Positions 7,847 to 17,040 of a DNA stretch of 64,000 nucleotides are shown one piece after another (position 1 is the first letter of the stretch; each line of letters opens with the position of its first letter). The position numbers and the translations under genes were made by a program. Location: NCBI RefSeq assembly GCF_003940805.1, contig NZ_CP034328.1:4092001-4156000 (forward strand), written 5' to 3'. The notes under the pieces are model-generated. The model ran no database searches. It had not been told where the DNA came from and saw only the letters and a list, made by a program, of their open reading frames with translations. Origin of the DNA: Tabrizicola piscis (GTDB lineage: Bacteria > Pseudomonadota > Alphaproteobacteria > Rhodobacterales > Rhodobacteraceae).

Positions 7847-10396
7847 GTGCTTCGCTTTATCGGATCGGCTTTGGGGGGAATCTTCTCGGCGGCGACGCTG
7901 GGGTTGATCTTTGCCGCGCTGACGGTGGGCGGCATTTTCTTCATGTATTCCCGCGATCTGCCCAGCCACGAAAGCCTTGCGCAATACACGCCCGCCACGA
8001 TCAGCCGAATCTATTCCGGCGAAGGCCAGATCATCGACGAATTCGCCGAGGAGCGGCGTCTGTTTGTCGCGTCCGAGGATATTCCCGATCTGGTCAAGCA
8101 GGCCTTCATCAGCGCCGAGGACAAGAACTTTTACAACCACCACGGCTATGACACCCGCAGCATGGTGGCCGCCTTTATCGAGGCGGTGCAGACCCGGGGC
8201 GAACGGGTGCGCGGGGCCTCGACGATCACCCAGCAGGTGATGAAGAACTTCCTTCTGTCGTCGGACCGGACGGCGGAACGCAAGATCAAGGAAATCATTC
8301 TGGCGACCCGCGTGGAAACCGCGATGTCGAAGGAAAAGATCCTTGAGCTTTACCTGAACGAGATTTTCCTTGGTCAGAACTCTTACGGGGTGGCGGCGGC
8401 GGCGCAGACCTATTTCAACAAGGCGCTGCAAGACCTGACCGTGGCTGAGGTGGCCTATCTGGCAGCGCTGGCGCAAAGGCCGGGCAACCTGCATCCGGTG
8501 CGCCAGAAGGACGATGCCATTTCCCGCCGGAACTATGTTCTGGGGGAAATGCAGGACAACGGCTATATCGATGAGGCCGCCTATGAAGAGGCGAAGGCGG
8601 CACCGCTGCTGACCGTGCAGGGCGGCGATTATGAGGCGTTCCGGGAATCGCTGCCGCCGCGCGACTACTTCACCGACGAAATCCGCCGCCAGCTTTCCGG
8701 CACCTTCGGTGAGGAAGAGTTCTTTTCCGGCGGTCTGACGATCCGCGCCACCGTGGACGCCGATCTGCAAGAGGCCGCCGCCGCCGCGCTGCGCGACGGG
8801 TTGGAGAAGTATGATCGCGGGCAGGGCATCTGGCGCGGCACCGGGCAGGTGCTGCCCGCCGATGTGCTGGAGTCCGAGGCCAGCTGGCGTGAGGCGCTGG
8901 CCGCGCTGGACCTGCCGCGGGACGTTGCAACATGGTTCCCGGCCGTTGTGCTTGAGGTGGGCGAAAATGACGCCCGCATCGGCATTGAAGGCGTGATGGA
9001 TGATGAAGACGGCCATTTCATCCCGGCGGATGACGTGACCTGGGCCCGCAAGCAGCTTGAAGGCGGTGAACTTGGCCGCCGTGCCCGTGTGGCGGGTGAC
9101 CTGCTGGCCGTGGGCGAAGTGGTTCTGGTCCGCGCGGTCACGAATGATGACGGCACGTTCCGGCGCTGGTCCTTGCGGCAGGTGCCGGAAGTGCAGGGCG
9201 CCTTCATGGCGATGGATGTGAACACGGGCCGTGTTCTGGCGATGCAGGGCGGGTTCAGCTATCAGGATTCGGTGTTCAACCGCACGACCCAGGCCACGCG
9301 GCAGCCGGGATCCAGCTTCAAACCCTTCGTCTATGCCGCCGCACTGGACAGCGGGTTCACCCCCGCCACCATCGTCGTCGACGCGCCGATCGAGCTTGAA
9401 ACGCCGCAGGGGCTGTGGACGCCAAAGAACGCCTCAAACCGCTTCTACGGGCCAACGCCCCTGCGGACCGGGATCGAGCAAAGCCGGAACCTGATGACCG
9501 TGCGGATCGCGCAGGAAATCGGGATGCAGACGGTGGCGGGCTATGCCGAACGGTTCGGCGTTTATGACCGGATGGGGCCGTTCCTGGCAAACTCGCTTGG
9601 CGCGCAGGAGACGACGCTGTTCAAGATGGTCGCCGCCTATTCCATGTTCGCCAATGGCGGTGAGCGGGTGGAGCCCACGCTGGTTGACCGGGTGCAGGAC
9701 CGCTTTGGCCGCACGATCTACCGCCATGACCAGCGGGTCTGTGAAGATTGCGCCGCAGCTGACCTTGCGCCGGGGCAGGGGGTCAAAATCACCTCCAACC
9801 GCGAACGGGTGATGAACGCGATCACCGCCTATCAGCTGACCAGCATGATGGAAGGCGTTGTGCAGCGCGGCACGGCGGCGGGGATCAACCTGCCGGTGCC
9901 AGTGGCGGGCAAGACCGGGACGACCAACGACAGCAAGGATGTCTGGTTCATCGGCTACACCAGCAACATCGCGGCGGGCTGCTACATCGGCTATGACCAG
10001 CCGCGCACGATGCAGGGTGCCTCGGGCGGGGGGTTCTGCGGGCCGGTGTTCGAAGACTTCATGAAGGTCGCGATCAAGAAATACGGCGGGGCCAAGTTCG
10101 CCGTGCCGCCGGGCGGCTATTTCATCAAGATCGACCGGTTCACGGGCCAGCAACTGCCCGATGATGCCACGGGGGATTTCGTGGTGGCCGAGTATTTCCG
10201 CGAGGGCGAAGTGCCGATCTTCGGGTTGGGGGCCATGGTGGATGGCGGCTTTGCCATGGGGGAAAACCTGCCCCTCTTCGCCTATGGCGAGGGTGAGGTG
10301 GACAATGGCACCACCATCACCAATTCCGAAGGCGAAACCGTGGTCGTGCCGAAGAAGGCCGATTTCGGCACCGTTTCCTCCGGCGGGCTTTACTGA
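7847..10396 (+). CDS. mrcA: Penicillin-binding protein 1A (bifunctional class A PBP)
   Basis: An 849-residue inner-membrane murein synthase. It has a short cytoplasmic tail, one transmembrane helix at about 10-32, and a GT51 glycosyltransferase domain with the catalytic E91 in SAEDKNFYNHHG and the GASTITQQVMKN motif at 123-134. An OB-like insert follows, then a transpeptidase domain with S489 in the SSFK tetrad, an SRN motif and KTG at 689-691. It polymerises and crosslinks glycan strands. The start codon is GTG at 7847, preceded by a GGAGG site. Its position behind an amidase gene groups two peptidoglycan enzymes. Confidence 0.95.
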   Translation: MLRFIGSALGGIFSAATLGLIFAALTVGGIFFMYSRDLPSHESLAQYTPATISRIYSGEGQIIDEFAEERRLFVASEDIPDLVKQAFISAEDKNFYNHHGYDTRSMVAAFIEAVQTRGERVRGASTITQQVMKNFLLSSDRTAERKIKEIILATRVETAMSKEKILELYLNEIFLGQNSYGVAAAAQTYFNKALQDLTVAEVAYLAALAQRPGNLHPVRQKDDAISRRNYVLGEMQDNGYIDEAAYEEAKAAPLLTVQGGDYEAFRESLPPRDYFTDEIRRQLSGTFGEEEFFSGGLTIRATVDADLQEAAAAALRDGLEKYDRGQGIWRGTGQVLPADVLESEASWREALAALDLPRDVATWFPAVVLEVGENDARIGIEGVMDDEDGHFIPADDVTWARKQLEGGELGRRARVAGDLLAVGEVVLVRAVTNDDGTFRRWSLRQVPEVQGAFMAMDVNTGRVLAMQGGFSYQDSVFNRTTQATRQPGSSFKPFVYAAALDSGFTPATIVVDAPIELETPQGLWTPKNASNRFYGPTPLRTGIEQSRNLMTVRIAQEIGMQTVAGYAERFGVYDRMGPFLANSLGAQETTLFKMVAAYSMFANGGERVEPTLVDRVQDRFGRTIYRHDQRVCEDCAAADLAPGQGVKITSNRERVMNAITAYQLTSMMEGVVQRGTAAGINLPVPVAGKTGTTNDSKDVWFIGYTSNIAAGCYIGYDQPRTMQGASGGGFCGPVFEDFMKVAIKKYGGAKFAVPPGGYFIKIDRFTGQQLPDDATGDFVVAEYFREGEVPIFGLGAMVDGGFAMGENLPLFAYGEGEVDNGTTITNSEGETVVVPKKADFGTVSSGGLY

Positions 10397-10502
10397 CACT
10401 GCCATGCCGTCCGGGCCGCACCCTTGCCGGGGCGCGGCCTTGAGGCTATCACGCCCGCAGCAAACCGATCTTAGAAAACCGATCTTCAGGACCTGACCCG
10501 AC

Positions 10503-11630
10503 ATGCGCGCCGAAACTCAAGGCAACATCGAAGCGATCGAAAAGACGCTTAAGCTTCTGGCCCAGCGGATGGACTGGGAAACCGCGCCGCACCGTCTGGA
10601 AGAATTCGACGCGATGATCGAAGCGCCGGACCTGTGGAACGACCCGGCCAAGGCGCAGAAGCTGATGCGCGACCGGCAGGCGCTGATTGACGCGCTGGGG
10701 ACCTACAAGCTTATCGACACTGGCCTGCGCGAGAACGTGGAACTGATCGAGATGGGCGAGGCTGAAGGCGATACCCAGATCGTCACCGAGGCCGAGGCCG
10801 CCCTGACCGACCTTGCCAAGCTGGCGGCGGGCAAGGAGCTTGAGGCGCTTCTGGATGGTGAGGCGGATGCCAACGACACCTTCCTTGAAATCAACGCAGG
10901 TGCTGGCGGCACGGAAAGCTGCGACTGGGCCAGCATGCTGGCGCGGATGTATGTCCGCTGGGCCGAAAAGCACGGCTTTACGGTAGAGTTGCAGTCTGAA
11001 AGTGATGGCGACGGCGCGGGGATCAAGTCGGCAAGCTACAAGATCAGCGGCAAGAACGCCTATGGCTGGCTGAAGTCTGAAGCGGGGGTGCACCGGCTGG
11101 TGCGGATCAGCCCCTATGACAGCGCGGCGCGGCGGCACACGTCGTTCTCATCGGTCTGGGTCTACCCGGTGGTCGACGACAACATCGAGATCGAAGTGCA
11201 TGACAAGGATATCCGGATCGACACCTACCGATCCTCGGGTGCAGGCGGGCAGCACGTCAACAAGACCGACTCGGCAGTGCGGATCACCCACTTTCCGACC
11301 AATATCGTTGTGACCTCCAGCCTCAAGTCGCAGCACCAGAACCGCGACATCGCCATGCAGGCGCTGAAATCGCGGCTGTATCAGCTGGAGCTGGACAAGC
11401 GGAACGCAGCCATTCTTGAGGCGCATGAAAGCAAGGGCGATGCGGGTTGGGGCAACCAGATCCGGTCCTATGTGCTGCAGCCCTACCAGATGGTGAAGGA
11501 CCTGCGCACGGGGTATGAAACCTCGGACACCGCCGGAGTGCTGGATGGTGATCTGGACGGGTTCATGTCGGCGACACTGGCGATGAAGGCCAGCGGCAAG
11601 AAGCGCAGCGATTTTGACGACGTCGACTAG
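10503..11630 (+). CDS. prfB: Peptide chain release factor 2
   Basis: Terminates translation at UAA and UGA. The 375-residue chain carries the catalytic GGQ at 248-250 (SSGAGGQHVNK) and a stop-codon recognition tripeptide reading SPY at 203-205, in place of the SPF of E. coli RF2. The open frame is continuous from ATG 10503. Hence the autoregulatory +1 frameshift at an internal UGA near codon 25, found in many bacterial prfB genes, is absent. It follows the PBP1A gene by 106 bases on the same strand. Confidence 0.96.
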   Translation: MRAETQGNIEAIEKTLKLLAQRMDWETAPHRLEEFDAMIEAPDLWNDPAKAQKLMRDRQALIDALGTYKLIDTGLRENVELIEMGEAEGDTQIVTEAEAALTDLAKLAAGKELEALLDGEADANDTFLEINAGAGGTESCDWASMLARMYVRWAEKHGFTVELQSESDGDGAGIKSASYKISGKNAYGWLKSEAGVHRLVRISPYDSAARRHTSFSSVWVYPVVDDNIEIEVHDKDIRIDTYRSSGAGGQHVNKTDSAVRITHFPTNIVVTSSLKSQHQNRDIAMQALKSRLYQLELDKRNAAILEAHESKGDAGWGNQIRSYVLQPYQMVKDLRTGYETSDTAGVLDGDLDGFMSATLAMKASGKKRSDFDDVD

Positions 11631-11699
11631 GTCCGGAACCCCTGAGTTGCGGGGCGAACCCGTAGCGGGCTAGGCTTTCGGCAACCGTGAGGGTGTCTG

Positions 11700-12725
11700 A
11701 TGCATCTGGCTGCTGCCCTTGGCCTTTTGGCAACCGTTCTTCCCACCAGCCTTATGGCAGACATCGGTGGCCGCGTGCTGCCCTGTGATCAGGTCACGGC
11801 GGCCCCTGCCTGCCAGCGCGCGGCGGAGCTTTGGGGCTTTGTCCCAAGTGGGGGCATTGCTGTGCTTGCCGATAGGCTTCGCCTTGCCGGAGTGGAAAGC
11901 CTGCCCGGCGATGACCGTGCGGTGATCCTTGATCTGGCGCTGCCGGGGGGTGAGGTTCTGGCCGTCGTGCCGTTGCCGCCCAGCGTGCCGCTGACGGCAG
12001 TGACCGAGCTTTCGCCGGACGGGGCGGTGCTGCTGGTGGTTGACCCCGTGGCGGAACCCGAACTGGATGCGATAGCACCGCAAACCCTGCTGGTCTTCGA
12101 TGCCACCGGCCAGCAGATCGGCGCGGCAGAGGGGCTGGCCGTCAGCGCGATGGCAGATGCCTTTGGCGAAAACCGCCTTGGCTTTGCGCCCGGCCGGGTG
12201 ACGCTTGACCTTGCGCCCTTGGGCGTGGCGGGGGCAGTCTCGGTCCGCTATGACAGCGGCAAAGTCGAGGGTGGCGCGCTGATCCCGGACGGGATGTGGC
12301 TTTACGACGCGCTGTTCGACCGGGACCGAAGCTGGCAGCACGACGACGCTACGGTGGTCGCCACCTACGCCCGCGACGGCAGCCCTTCCACGGTCATCCT
12401 GCAAGGCGCAGAGGCTGACCGGACGCTGATTGCATCGGGCAGTCCGGGTTCAGCCTCGGCCTATGGGGTGGAGTTCTTTGGCCCGGTCCTGTCACCCGAT
12501 GCCGCACGTCTGGCCGTGCTGCAACTGGGCGAGGCTGCGCCGGGCCCGATCCTCGTCGCGCTGGACATGGCCTCGGGCGGTGAGATCTGGCGGGGGAGTG
12601 TCGCTTGGCACAAGGCGCGGTGGCCGGTCTACCGCTGGACGCCGGACGGCGCGCTGGTGATCCTGCAGCCGCACCCGGTGCTGCCGGACCTGAGTGTGCT
12701 GACACTGTTTTCGCCCGCGCCCTGA
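11700..12725 (+). CDS. Secreted protein of unknown function
   Basis: A 341-residue protein with a likely signal peptide (MHLAAALGLLATVLPTSL, cleavage near MADIG around residue 20). It has two early cysteines (C29, C38) that could form a disulfide. The remainder has several repeats of the type 'LSPDGA.LLVV', 'LSPDAARLAVLQLG' and 'WTPDGALVIL'. These hydrophobic strands followed by SPDG/TPDG turns suggest a beta-propeller of WD40/PD40-like blades. I do not recognise a named family and assign no function. It sits 69 bases after prfB and 45 bases before the DUF2189 gene, so co-transcription with either is possible. Confidence 0.7.
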   Translation: MHLAAALGLLATVLPTSLMADIGGRVLPCDQVTAAPACQRAAELWGFVPSGGIAVLADRLRLAGVESLPGDDRAVILDLALPGGEVLAVVPLPPSVPLTAVTELSPDGAVLLVVDPVAEPELDAIAPQTLLVFDATGQQIGAAEGLAVSAMADAFGENRLGFAPGRVTLDLAPLGVAGAVSVRYDSGKVEGGALIPDGMWLYDALFDRDRSWQHDDATVVATYARDGSPSTVILQGAEADRTLIASGSPGSASAYGVEFFGPVLSPDAARLAVLQLGEAAPGPILVALDMASGGEIWRGSVAWHKARWPVYRWTPDGALVILQPHPVLPDLSVLTLFSPAP

Positions 12726-12770
12726 CGCAAGGACTTGCGTCCTGTCGGGCAGGCCGCCTAACATTTCAGC

Positions 12771-13538
12771 ATGACCGCAGTGCATCCGCCCGCCACGCCT
12801 GAAATCAACGAACTGGACCTGTCGGACCTGAAGGCCAGCCTGTCGCTGGGTTGGCAGGACTTGCGCCGCGCGCCCCTGTACGGGCTGATCTTTGCGGCGG
12901 TCTATGTGCTGGGCGGCTGGCTGATCTTCTGGGCCACGACGACCAAGGGCCAGATCTGGTGGACCTTGCCGGCAAGTGCCGGGTTTCCCATCCTTGGCCC
13001 GTTCATCGCCTGCGGGTTCTATGAAATCTCGCGCCGATTGGACGCGGGTGAGGCGCTGGACATGCGCGGGATCTTCGGGGTGATCTGGCAGCAGAAGGAT
13101 CGGCAGATCCCGTCGATGGCGGCGGTGATCGTGGTGTTCTTCCTGTTCTGGAACTTTCTGGCCCATATGATCTTTGCGCTTTTTCTGGGCAATGCGCCGA
13201 TGACCAACGTGTCATCCTCGCTGGCGGTGTTTGCCACGACAGAAGGCATGGCGATGCTGGTGGTGGGAACCGCTGTCGGCGCGGTCTTCGCGACGCTTCT
13301 GTTCAGCCTGACGGTGGTCAGCCTGCCGATGCTCTTGGACCGCGAGGTGGACTTTGTCACCGCCATGCTGACCAGCTTTGCGCTGGTGCGGGAAAACCCC
13401 GGCGTCATGCTGTGCTGGGGCGCGCTGATCGGGGGCGCGCTGTTTCTGGGGATGTTGCCCGGGTTCCTGGGGCTGTTCCTGGTGCTGCCGTTGTTCGGCC
13501 ATGCGACATGGCACCTGTACCGCCGGGCGATCACCTGA
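12771..13538 (+). CDS. DUF2189 integral membrane protein
   Basis: A 255-residue polytopic membrane protein with about six hydrophobic segments (roughly 38-56, 66-85, 118-140, 155-185, 188-210 and 215-245). The 'LGWQDLRRAPLYGLIFAAVYVLGG' opening and the LTVVSLPMLLDREVDFVTAM stretch are characteristic of DUF2189, a family found mostly in proteobacteria and lacking an assigned biochemical role. Its stop lies inside the 3' end of the convergent exporter gene (8 bases shared). No catalytic residues can be proposed. Confidence 0.82.
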   Translation: MTAVHPPATPEINELDLSDLKASLSLGWQDLRRAPLYGLIFAAVYVLGGWLIFWATTTKGQIWWTLPASAGFPILGPFIACGFYEISRRLDAGEALDMRGIFGVIWQQKDRQIPSMAAVIVVFFLFWNFLAHMIFALFLGNAPMTNVSSSLAVFATTEGMAMLVVGTAVGAVFATLLFSLTVVSLPMLLDREVDFVTAMLTSFALVRENPGVMLCWGALIGGALFLGMLPGFLGLFLVLPLFGHATWHLYRRAIT

Positions 13539-14970
13539 CGGTACGGCCCGTGGTCAGTGCAAGGGCTGCAGCCAGCCCCGCCATCACCGCAGCGATCAGC
13601 GCCACCTGTGCAAAGGCCGCCCCCGTTGCTGCCAGATGCGCCGCATCGCCGCCAAGGGTGCCAAATCCCGCACCGCCCGCGCCATAGGTCGCGGCGGCCA
13701 CCCGGCCCAGGAGCGCCACGGCGATCAGCCCTGCCACCCGCGCCACCGCGTTGTTGATGCCGGAGGCGGCGCCTTGTTCGCCTTCCTCGGCGCTGTGCAT
13801 CACGGCGGCGGTCAGGGGGGCGACGACAAGGCCAAGCCCGATCCCGGCCAGCACCATCAAGGGCACGATGCGGCCCCAGAAATCGCCCTCGGCCGCAAAG
13901 ATCGACAGGCCGCCATAGGCCAGCGCCACAAGGACGGACCCTGCGGCCATCAGCGGCCCGGGCCCCAGCCGGTCTGCCCAGCGGCCAGCGGGGGCGGACA
14001 GCAGCCCGATCATCAGGGAGATCGGCAGGAATGCCGCCGTCACCTCCAGCGCCGTCACGTTCCAGGCCGAGACTGCGGTCATCGGCAGGTAGAACATCAC
14101 CCCGTTCAAGGCGAAGTAGAGCGCCAGCGTCACGATGTTCGTCACGGCAAAGCTGCGGTTTCGGAACAGGCCAAGGCGGATCATCGGGGCAGGGGTCATT
14201 GCCTCCCAAATCAGGAAGGTGGCAAGGGCGGCCAGCGCCAGCGCCCAATGCCACAGGCCCGCCGCCGCATCTGTCAGGACCCAAGCGAGCAGCCCCAACC
14301 CGATGGAGGCCAGCGCTGCGCCGACCAGATCAACCCTCACGCCCGGACGGCCCCGGTCGCCCGGCGTGCGGCCCCGGACCAGCCAGAGCGCCACCAAGCC
14401 AAGCGGCAGGTTCAGTGCGAAGATCATGCGCCAGCCAACCTCACCCCCCCAGGTGACCAGCATGCCGCCCAGCACCGGGCCAAGTGCTGTCGTCATGGTC
14501 GAGGCGGCGGCCCATAGCCCCAAGGCGCGGCCGCGTTCCGCACGCGGATAGGCGCGGGACACCATGGCCATCGACCCCGGCACCATCAGCGCCGCCCCCA
14601 CGCCCTTGGCCGCCCGCGCGGCGATCATCTGGCCGGGGTCCAGCGCAAAGGCGCAGGCGATGGAGCCTGCGACGAAGATGCAGATCCCGATGGAGAACAC
14701 CCGCGCCGTGCCGAACCGGTCCCCCATCGCCCCGCCGGCCAGCACCAGCGCCGACAGGGTCAGCAGATAGGCCGCGTTGATCCATTGTGCCTGCTCCAGC
14801 GTCGCGCCAAGGCTGGCGCGCATCGCGGGCATGGCGATTGAGGTGACCGAGCTGTCGATGAACCCCATGGAGGAGGCAAGGATTGCCGCCCACAGGATCA
14901 CCCGCCGATCTTCGGGCGCACAAAAGGAAACGGGCACCGAGGGGTCCCCCGATGCCCGCGAAAGCGTCAT
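13531..14970 (-). CDS. MFS exporter, DHA2 (EmrB/QacA) type
   Basis: A 479-residue proton-coupled drug exporter with 14 predicted transmembrane helices. TM1 begins at about residue 24 (ILWAAILASSMGFIDSSVTSIAMPAM), carrying the DHA2-typical acidic residue after 'GFID'. The antiporter motif A variant GAMGDRFGTARV follows TM2, and motif C (LGPVLGGMLV) lies in TM5. The substrate cannot be inferred; family members export lipophilic cations, dyes or antibiotics. It is convergent with the DUF2189 gene and lies 11 bases upstream of the bactofilin stop on the same strand direction, but is probably its own unit. No dedicated regulator is adjacent. Confidence 0.88.
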   Translation of the reverse strand: MTLSRASGDPSVPVSFCAPEDRRVILWAAILASSMGFIDSSVTSIAMPAMRASLGATLEQAQWINAAYLLTLSALVLAGGAMGDRFGTARVFSIGICIFVAGSIACAFALDPGQMIAARAAKGVGAALMVPGSMAMVSRAYPRAERGRALGLWAAASTMTTALGPVLGGMLVTWGGEVGWRMIFALNLPLGLVALWLVRGRTPGDRGRPGVRVDLVGAALASIGLGLLAWVLTDAAAGLWHWALALAALATFLIWEAMTPAPMIRLGLFRNRSFAVTNIVTLALYFALNGVMFYLPMTAVSAWNVTALEVTAAFLPISLMIGLLSAPAGRWADRLGPGPLMAAGSVLVALAYGGLSIFAAEGDFWGRIVPLMVLAGIGLGLVVAPLTAAVMHSAEEGEQGAASGINNAVARVAGLIAVALLGRVAAATYGAGGAGFGTLGGDAAHLAATGAAFAQVALIAAVMAGLAAALALTTGRTVR

Positions 14971-14981
14971 GTCAGGTCAAT

Positions 14982-15494
14982 TCAGCCAGCTTCGCCGGCG
15001 GATGGGGCAGCCGGGCTGTCCAGACGCATCGACGGTGCCGGGGCGCGGCCGGTCGACAGCGGATCTTCCTGCCGCTGGACTGAGCCTTCGAAATGCGCGC
15101 CGGATTCGATGGCGATGGTCTTGTGGATGATGTCGCCTTCGACCCGCGCGGTCGAGGTGAGGCGGACCTTCAGGCCACGGACCCGGCCGATGACGCGGCC
15201 GTTGACCACAATGTCATCGGCGACGATTTCGCCGCGAATCGTGGCGCTTTCGCCGACGGTCAGCAGATGGGCGCGGATGTCACCCTCAACCGTGCCTTCG
15301 ACCTGGATGTCGCCGGTGGTGCGCAGGTTGCCAACCACGGTCAGGTCGGACGACAGTACCGAAACCGCAGCCTTGCCCTTCGGAGCCGAGGGGGTGAAGT
15401 CCATGCTGGGTTTCGTCATCGGGGCCTCCGGGGCTTTGGGCTTCTCGGCCTCGGCTTTCGGGCCCGGCTCGTTGATGCGGCTTTTAGAAAACAT
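14982..15494 (-). CDS. Bactofilin (polymer-forming cytoskeletal protein)
   Basis: A 170-residue bactofilin (DUF583). It has a disordered charged and proline-rich N terminus (about 1-40), a right-handed beta-helix core of short repeated strands (about 43-140, for example VVGNLRTTGDIQVEGTVEGD and ITATV-like turns), and a disordered Ala/Pro C-terminal tail. Such proteins polymerise into nonpolar filaments without nucleotide and often scaffold peptidoglycan enzymes. The start overlaps the end of the upstream M23 peptidase gene by 11 bases, implying translational coupling. This peptidase-bactofilin pairing is common across proteobacteria. Confidence 0.93.
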   Translation of the reverse strand: MFSKSRINEPGPKAEAEKPKAPEAPMTKPSMDFTPSAPKGKAAVSVLSSDLTVVGNLRTTGDIQVEGTVEGDIRAHLLTVGESATIRGEIVADDIVVNGRVIGRVRGLKVRLTSTARVEGDIIHKTIAIESGAHFEGSVQRQEDPLSTGRAPAPSMRLDSPAAPSAGEAG

Positions 15495-16821
15495 TTTTCG
15501 CTGCCTTTATGAAGGTCATCGGGTTAACGGCAGAGCCGTCGAGGCGGACCTCGTAGTGAAGATGCGTGCCGGTCGACCGGCCTGAATTGCCCATATCACC
15601 GATCCTGTCCCCGCGCGAGACCCTTTGGCCCACCTCGACCCGGATCTGGCTGAGATGTGCGTACCGCGTCTCGATCCCGAAGTCGTGGCGGATCTTCACC
15701 AGACGGCCATAGCCCGAATCCCATCCCGCATGGGTGATGACGCCATCGGCGGTGGCAAAGATCGGCGTGCCATAGGCGCCGGCCATGTCGGTGCCTTCAT
15801 GCATCCGGTTGCCTGCGCCCTTTGGGTCGCGGCGATAGCCGAAGCCACTGGTCCAGCGGAAGCTATCCTTGACCGGCATCGCGAAGGGCAGCTTGAAGGC
15901 GGCGATCCGGTACATGTTCATCCGGTCAAGCCCGCCAAGGATGGCGTTGGCCCGCATTTCCTCAGGCGTCAGCACCCCGCCCGAGGTTGACATGGAAATC
16001 GGCGTCAGGGGGCCGCCCTGGCCCGAATAGCCCTGGCGCACCGAATCCAGCAGGTCATCGGGGGACATGCCCGCTTCACGGAACATGTTGTCCAGCGGTT
16101 CCATCGAGATGGTGACGGCTTCTTCCAGTTTGGCGAAGATCAGGTCGTTGCGCTGTTCGACCAGACGCTTGGCATCGGCGATTTCGCGGGTTTCCTCCCG
16201 CGCGATTTCGGCTTCGGCCAGCATTTCATCGCGTTCCTGGGCGGTCAGGCCAAGCGCGTCGGTCAGGATTTCCAGCGTGGCGATCGCATCGCGGGCGCGG
16301 CCCATTTCGGTAGCGCCGCCGGACTGTTCATTCAGGGCAAGCGTTGCACGGTCCGCCTCACCCCGGGCCTCGTCGCGTTCCTTGATGGTGCGGCGCAGGG
16401 TTTCCTGAATCGCGTCGATGCCGGTTTCCAGTTCCCGCCGCCGATCTTCCGACGCGAGCAGGCGTTCCTGCATCTCGGACACCTGGGCCAGTGCGACGTT
16501 GAAGCGTTCCTGGGCGCGGGCCGCCTCATCCGCGCGCAGGTCGCGGTCGGTGGACAGCGTGTTCAGCCGTTCTTCGTACAGCGCCTGCTGGCGGACGGAC
16601 TGTTCGCGGGCCGACCCGGCGCCGATGCTGTCCATCATGATCAGGGCGGTCGCGACGATGGTCCAAGACAGGGCAAGGGTAAATCCAGCCAGCGCGATGA
16701 TCTGGGTCATCGGGCGCAGACGGATGAACCGGGTCTCGGTATCGGATTTCAGGAACAGGCGCTGTTCGGGAAAATGCCGCTCCAGACTTTGGTGAAACCG
16801 ATAGGCGAGGCGGTTCAGCAC
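15484..16821 (-). CDS. M23 family peptidoglycan endopeptidase, membrane anchored
   Basis: A 445-residue protein. It has one transmembrane helix at about 42-64, a long periplasmic coiled coil (about 75-245, rich in Glu/Arg heptads) and a C-terminal M23 (LytM) domain with the zinc motifs MHEGTDMAG (HxxxD) and HLHYEV (HxH). An SGFGYRRDP segment opens the domain. It should cut peptide crossbridges, or regulate amidases if inactive; the full ligand set suggests activity. The start codon is GTG at 16821. The downstream bactofilin overlaps by 11 bases and is the likely scaffold partner. Confidence 0.92.
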   Translation of the reverse strand: MLNRLAYRFHQSLERHFPEQRLFLKSDTETRFIRLRPMTQIIALAGFTLALSWTIVATALIMMDSIGAGSAREQSVRQQALYEERLNTLSTDRDLRADEAARAQERFNVALAQVSEMQERLLASEDRRRELETGIDAIQETLRRTIKERDEARGEADRATLALNEQSGGATEMGRARDAIATLEILTDALGLTAQERDEMLAEAEIAREETREIADAKRLVEQRNDLIFAKLEEAVTISMEPLDNMFREAGMSPDDLLDSVRQGYSGQGGPLTPISMSTSGGVLTPEEMRANAILGGLDRMNMYRIAAFKLPFAMPVKDSFRWTSGFGYRRDPKGAGNRMHEGTDMAGAYGTPIFATADGVITHAGWDSGYGRLVKIRHDFGIETRYAHLSQIRVEVGQRVSRGDRIGDMGNSGRSTGTHLHYEVRLDGSAVNPMTFIKAAKNVF

Positions 16822-17040
16822 GTTGCGGTCATCCGTTTATTGCTTCCGGGCGCGCAGGCCTAGACGCCCGAAGGGCATCCTTGGCAGCGGTTGCAACTGA
16901 TTAGCCACCCGGTTACAGCCCCGCAACAATTTTGACCGGAAGGTGGGTTTTTCCGCCCGAAGCAGGGGCTTTTCGGCAGAAAACCGCCGATCCGGGGCGG
17001 GTTTCGGGACGCTGGTCCGGTCAAGGGTGTTGTGAGGGGT

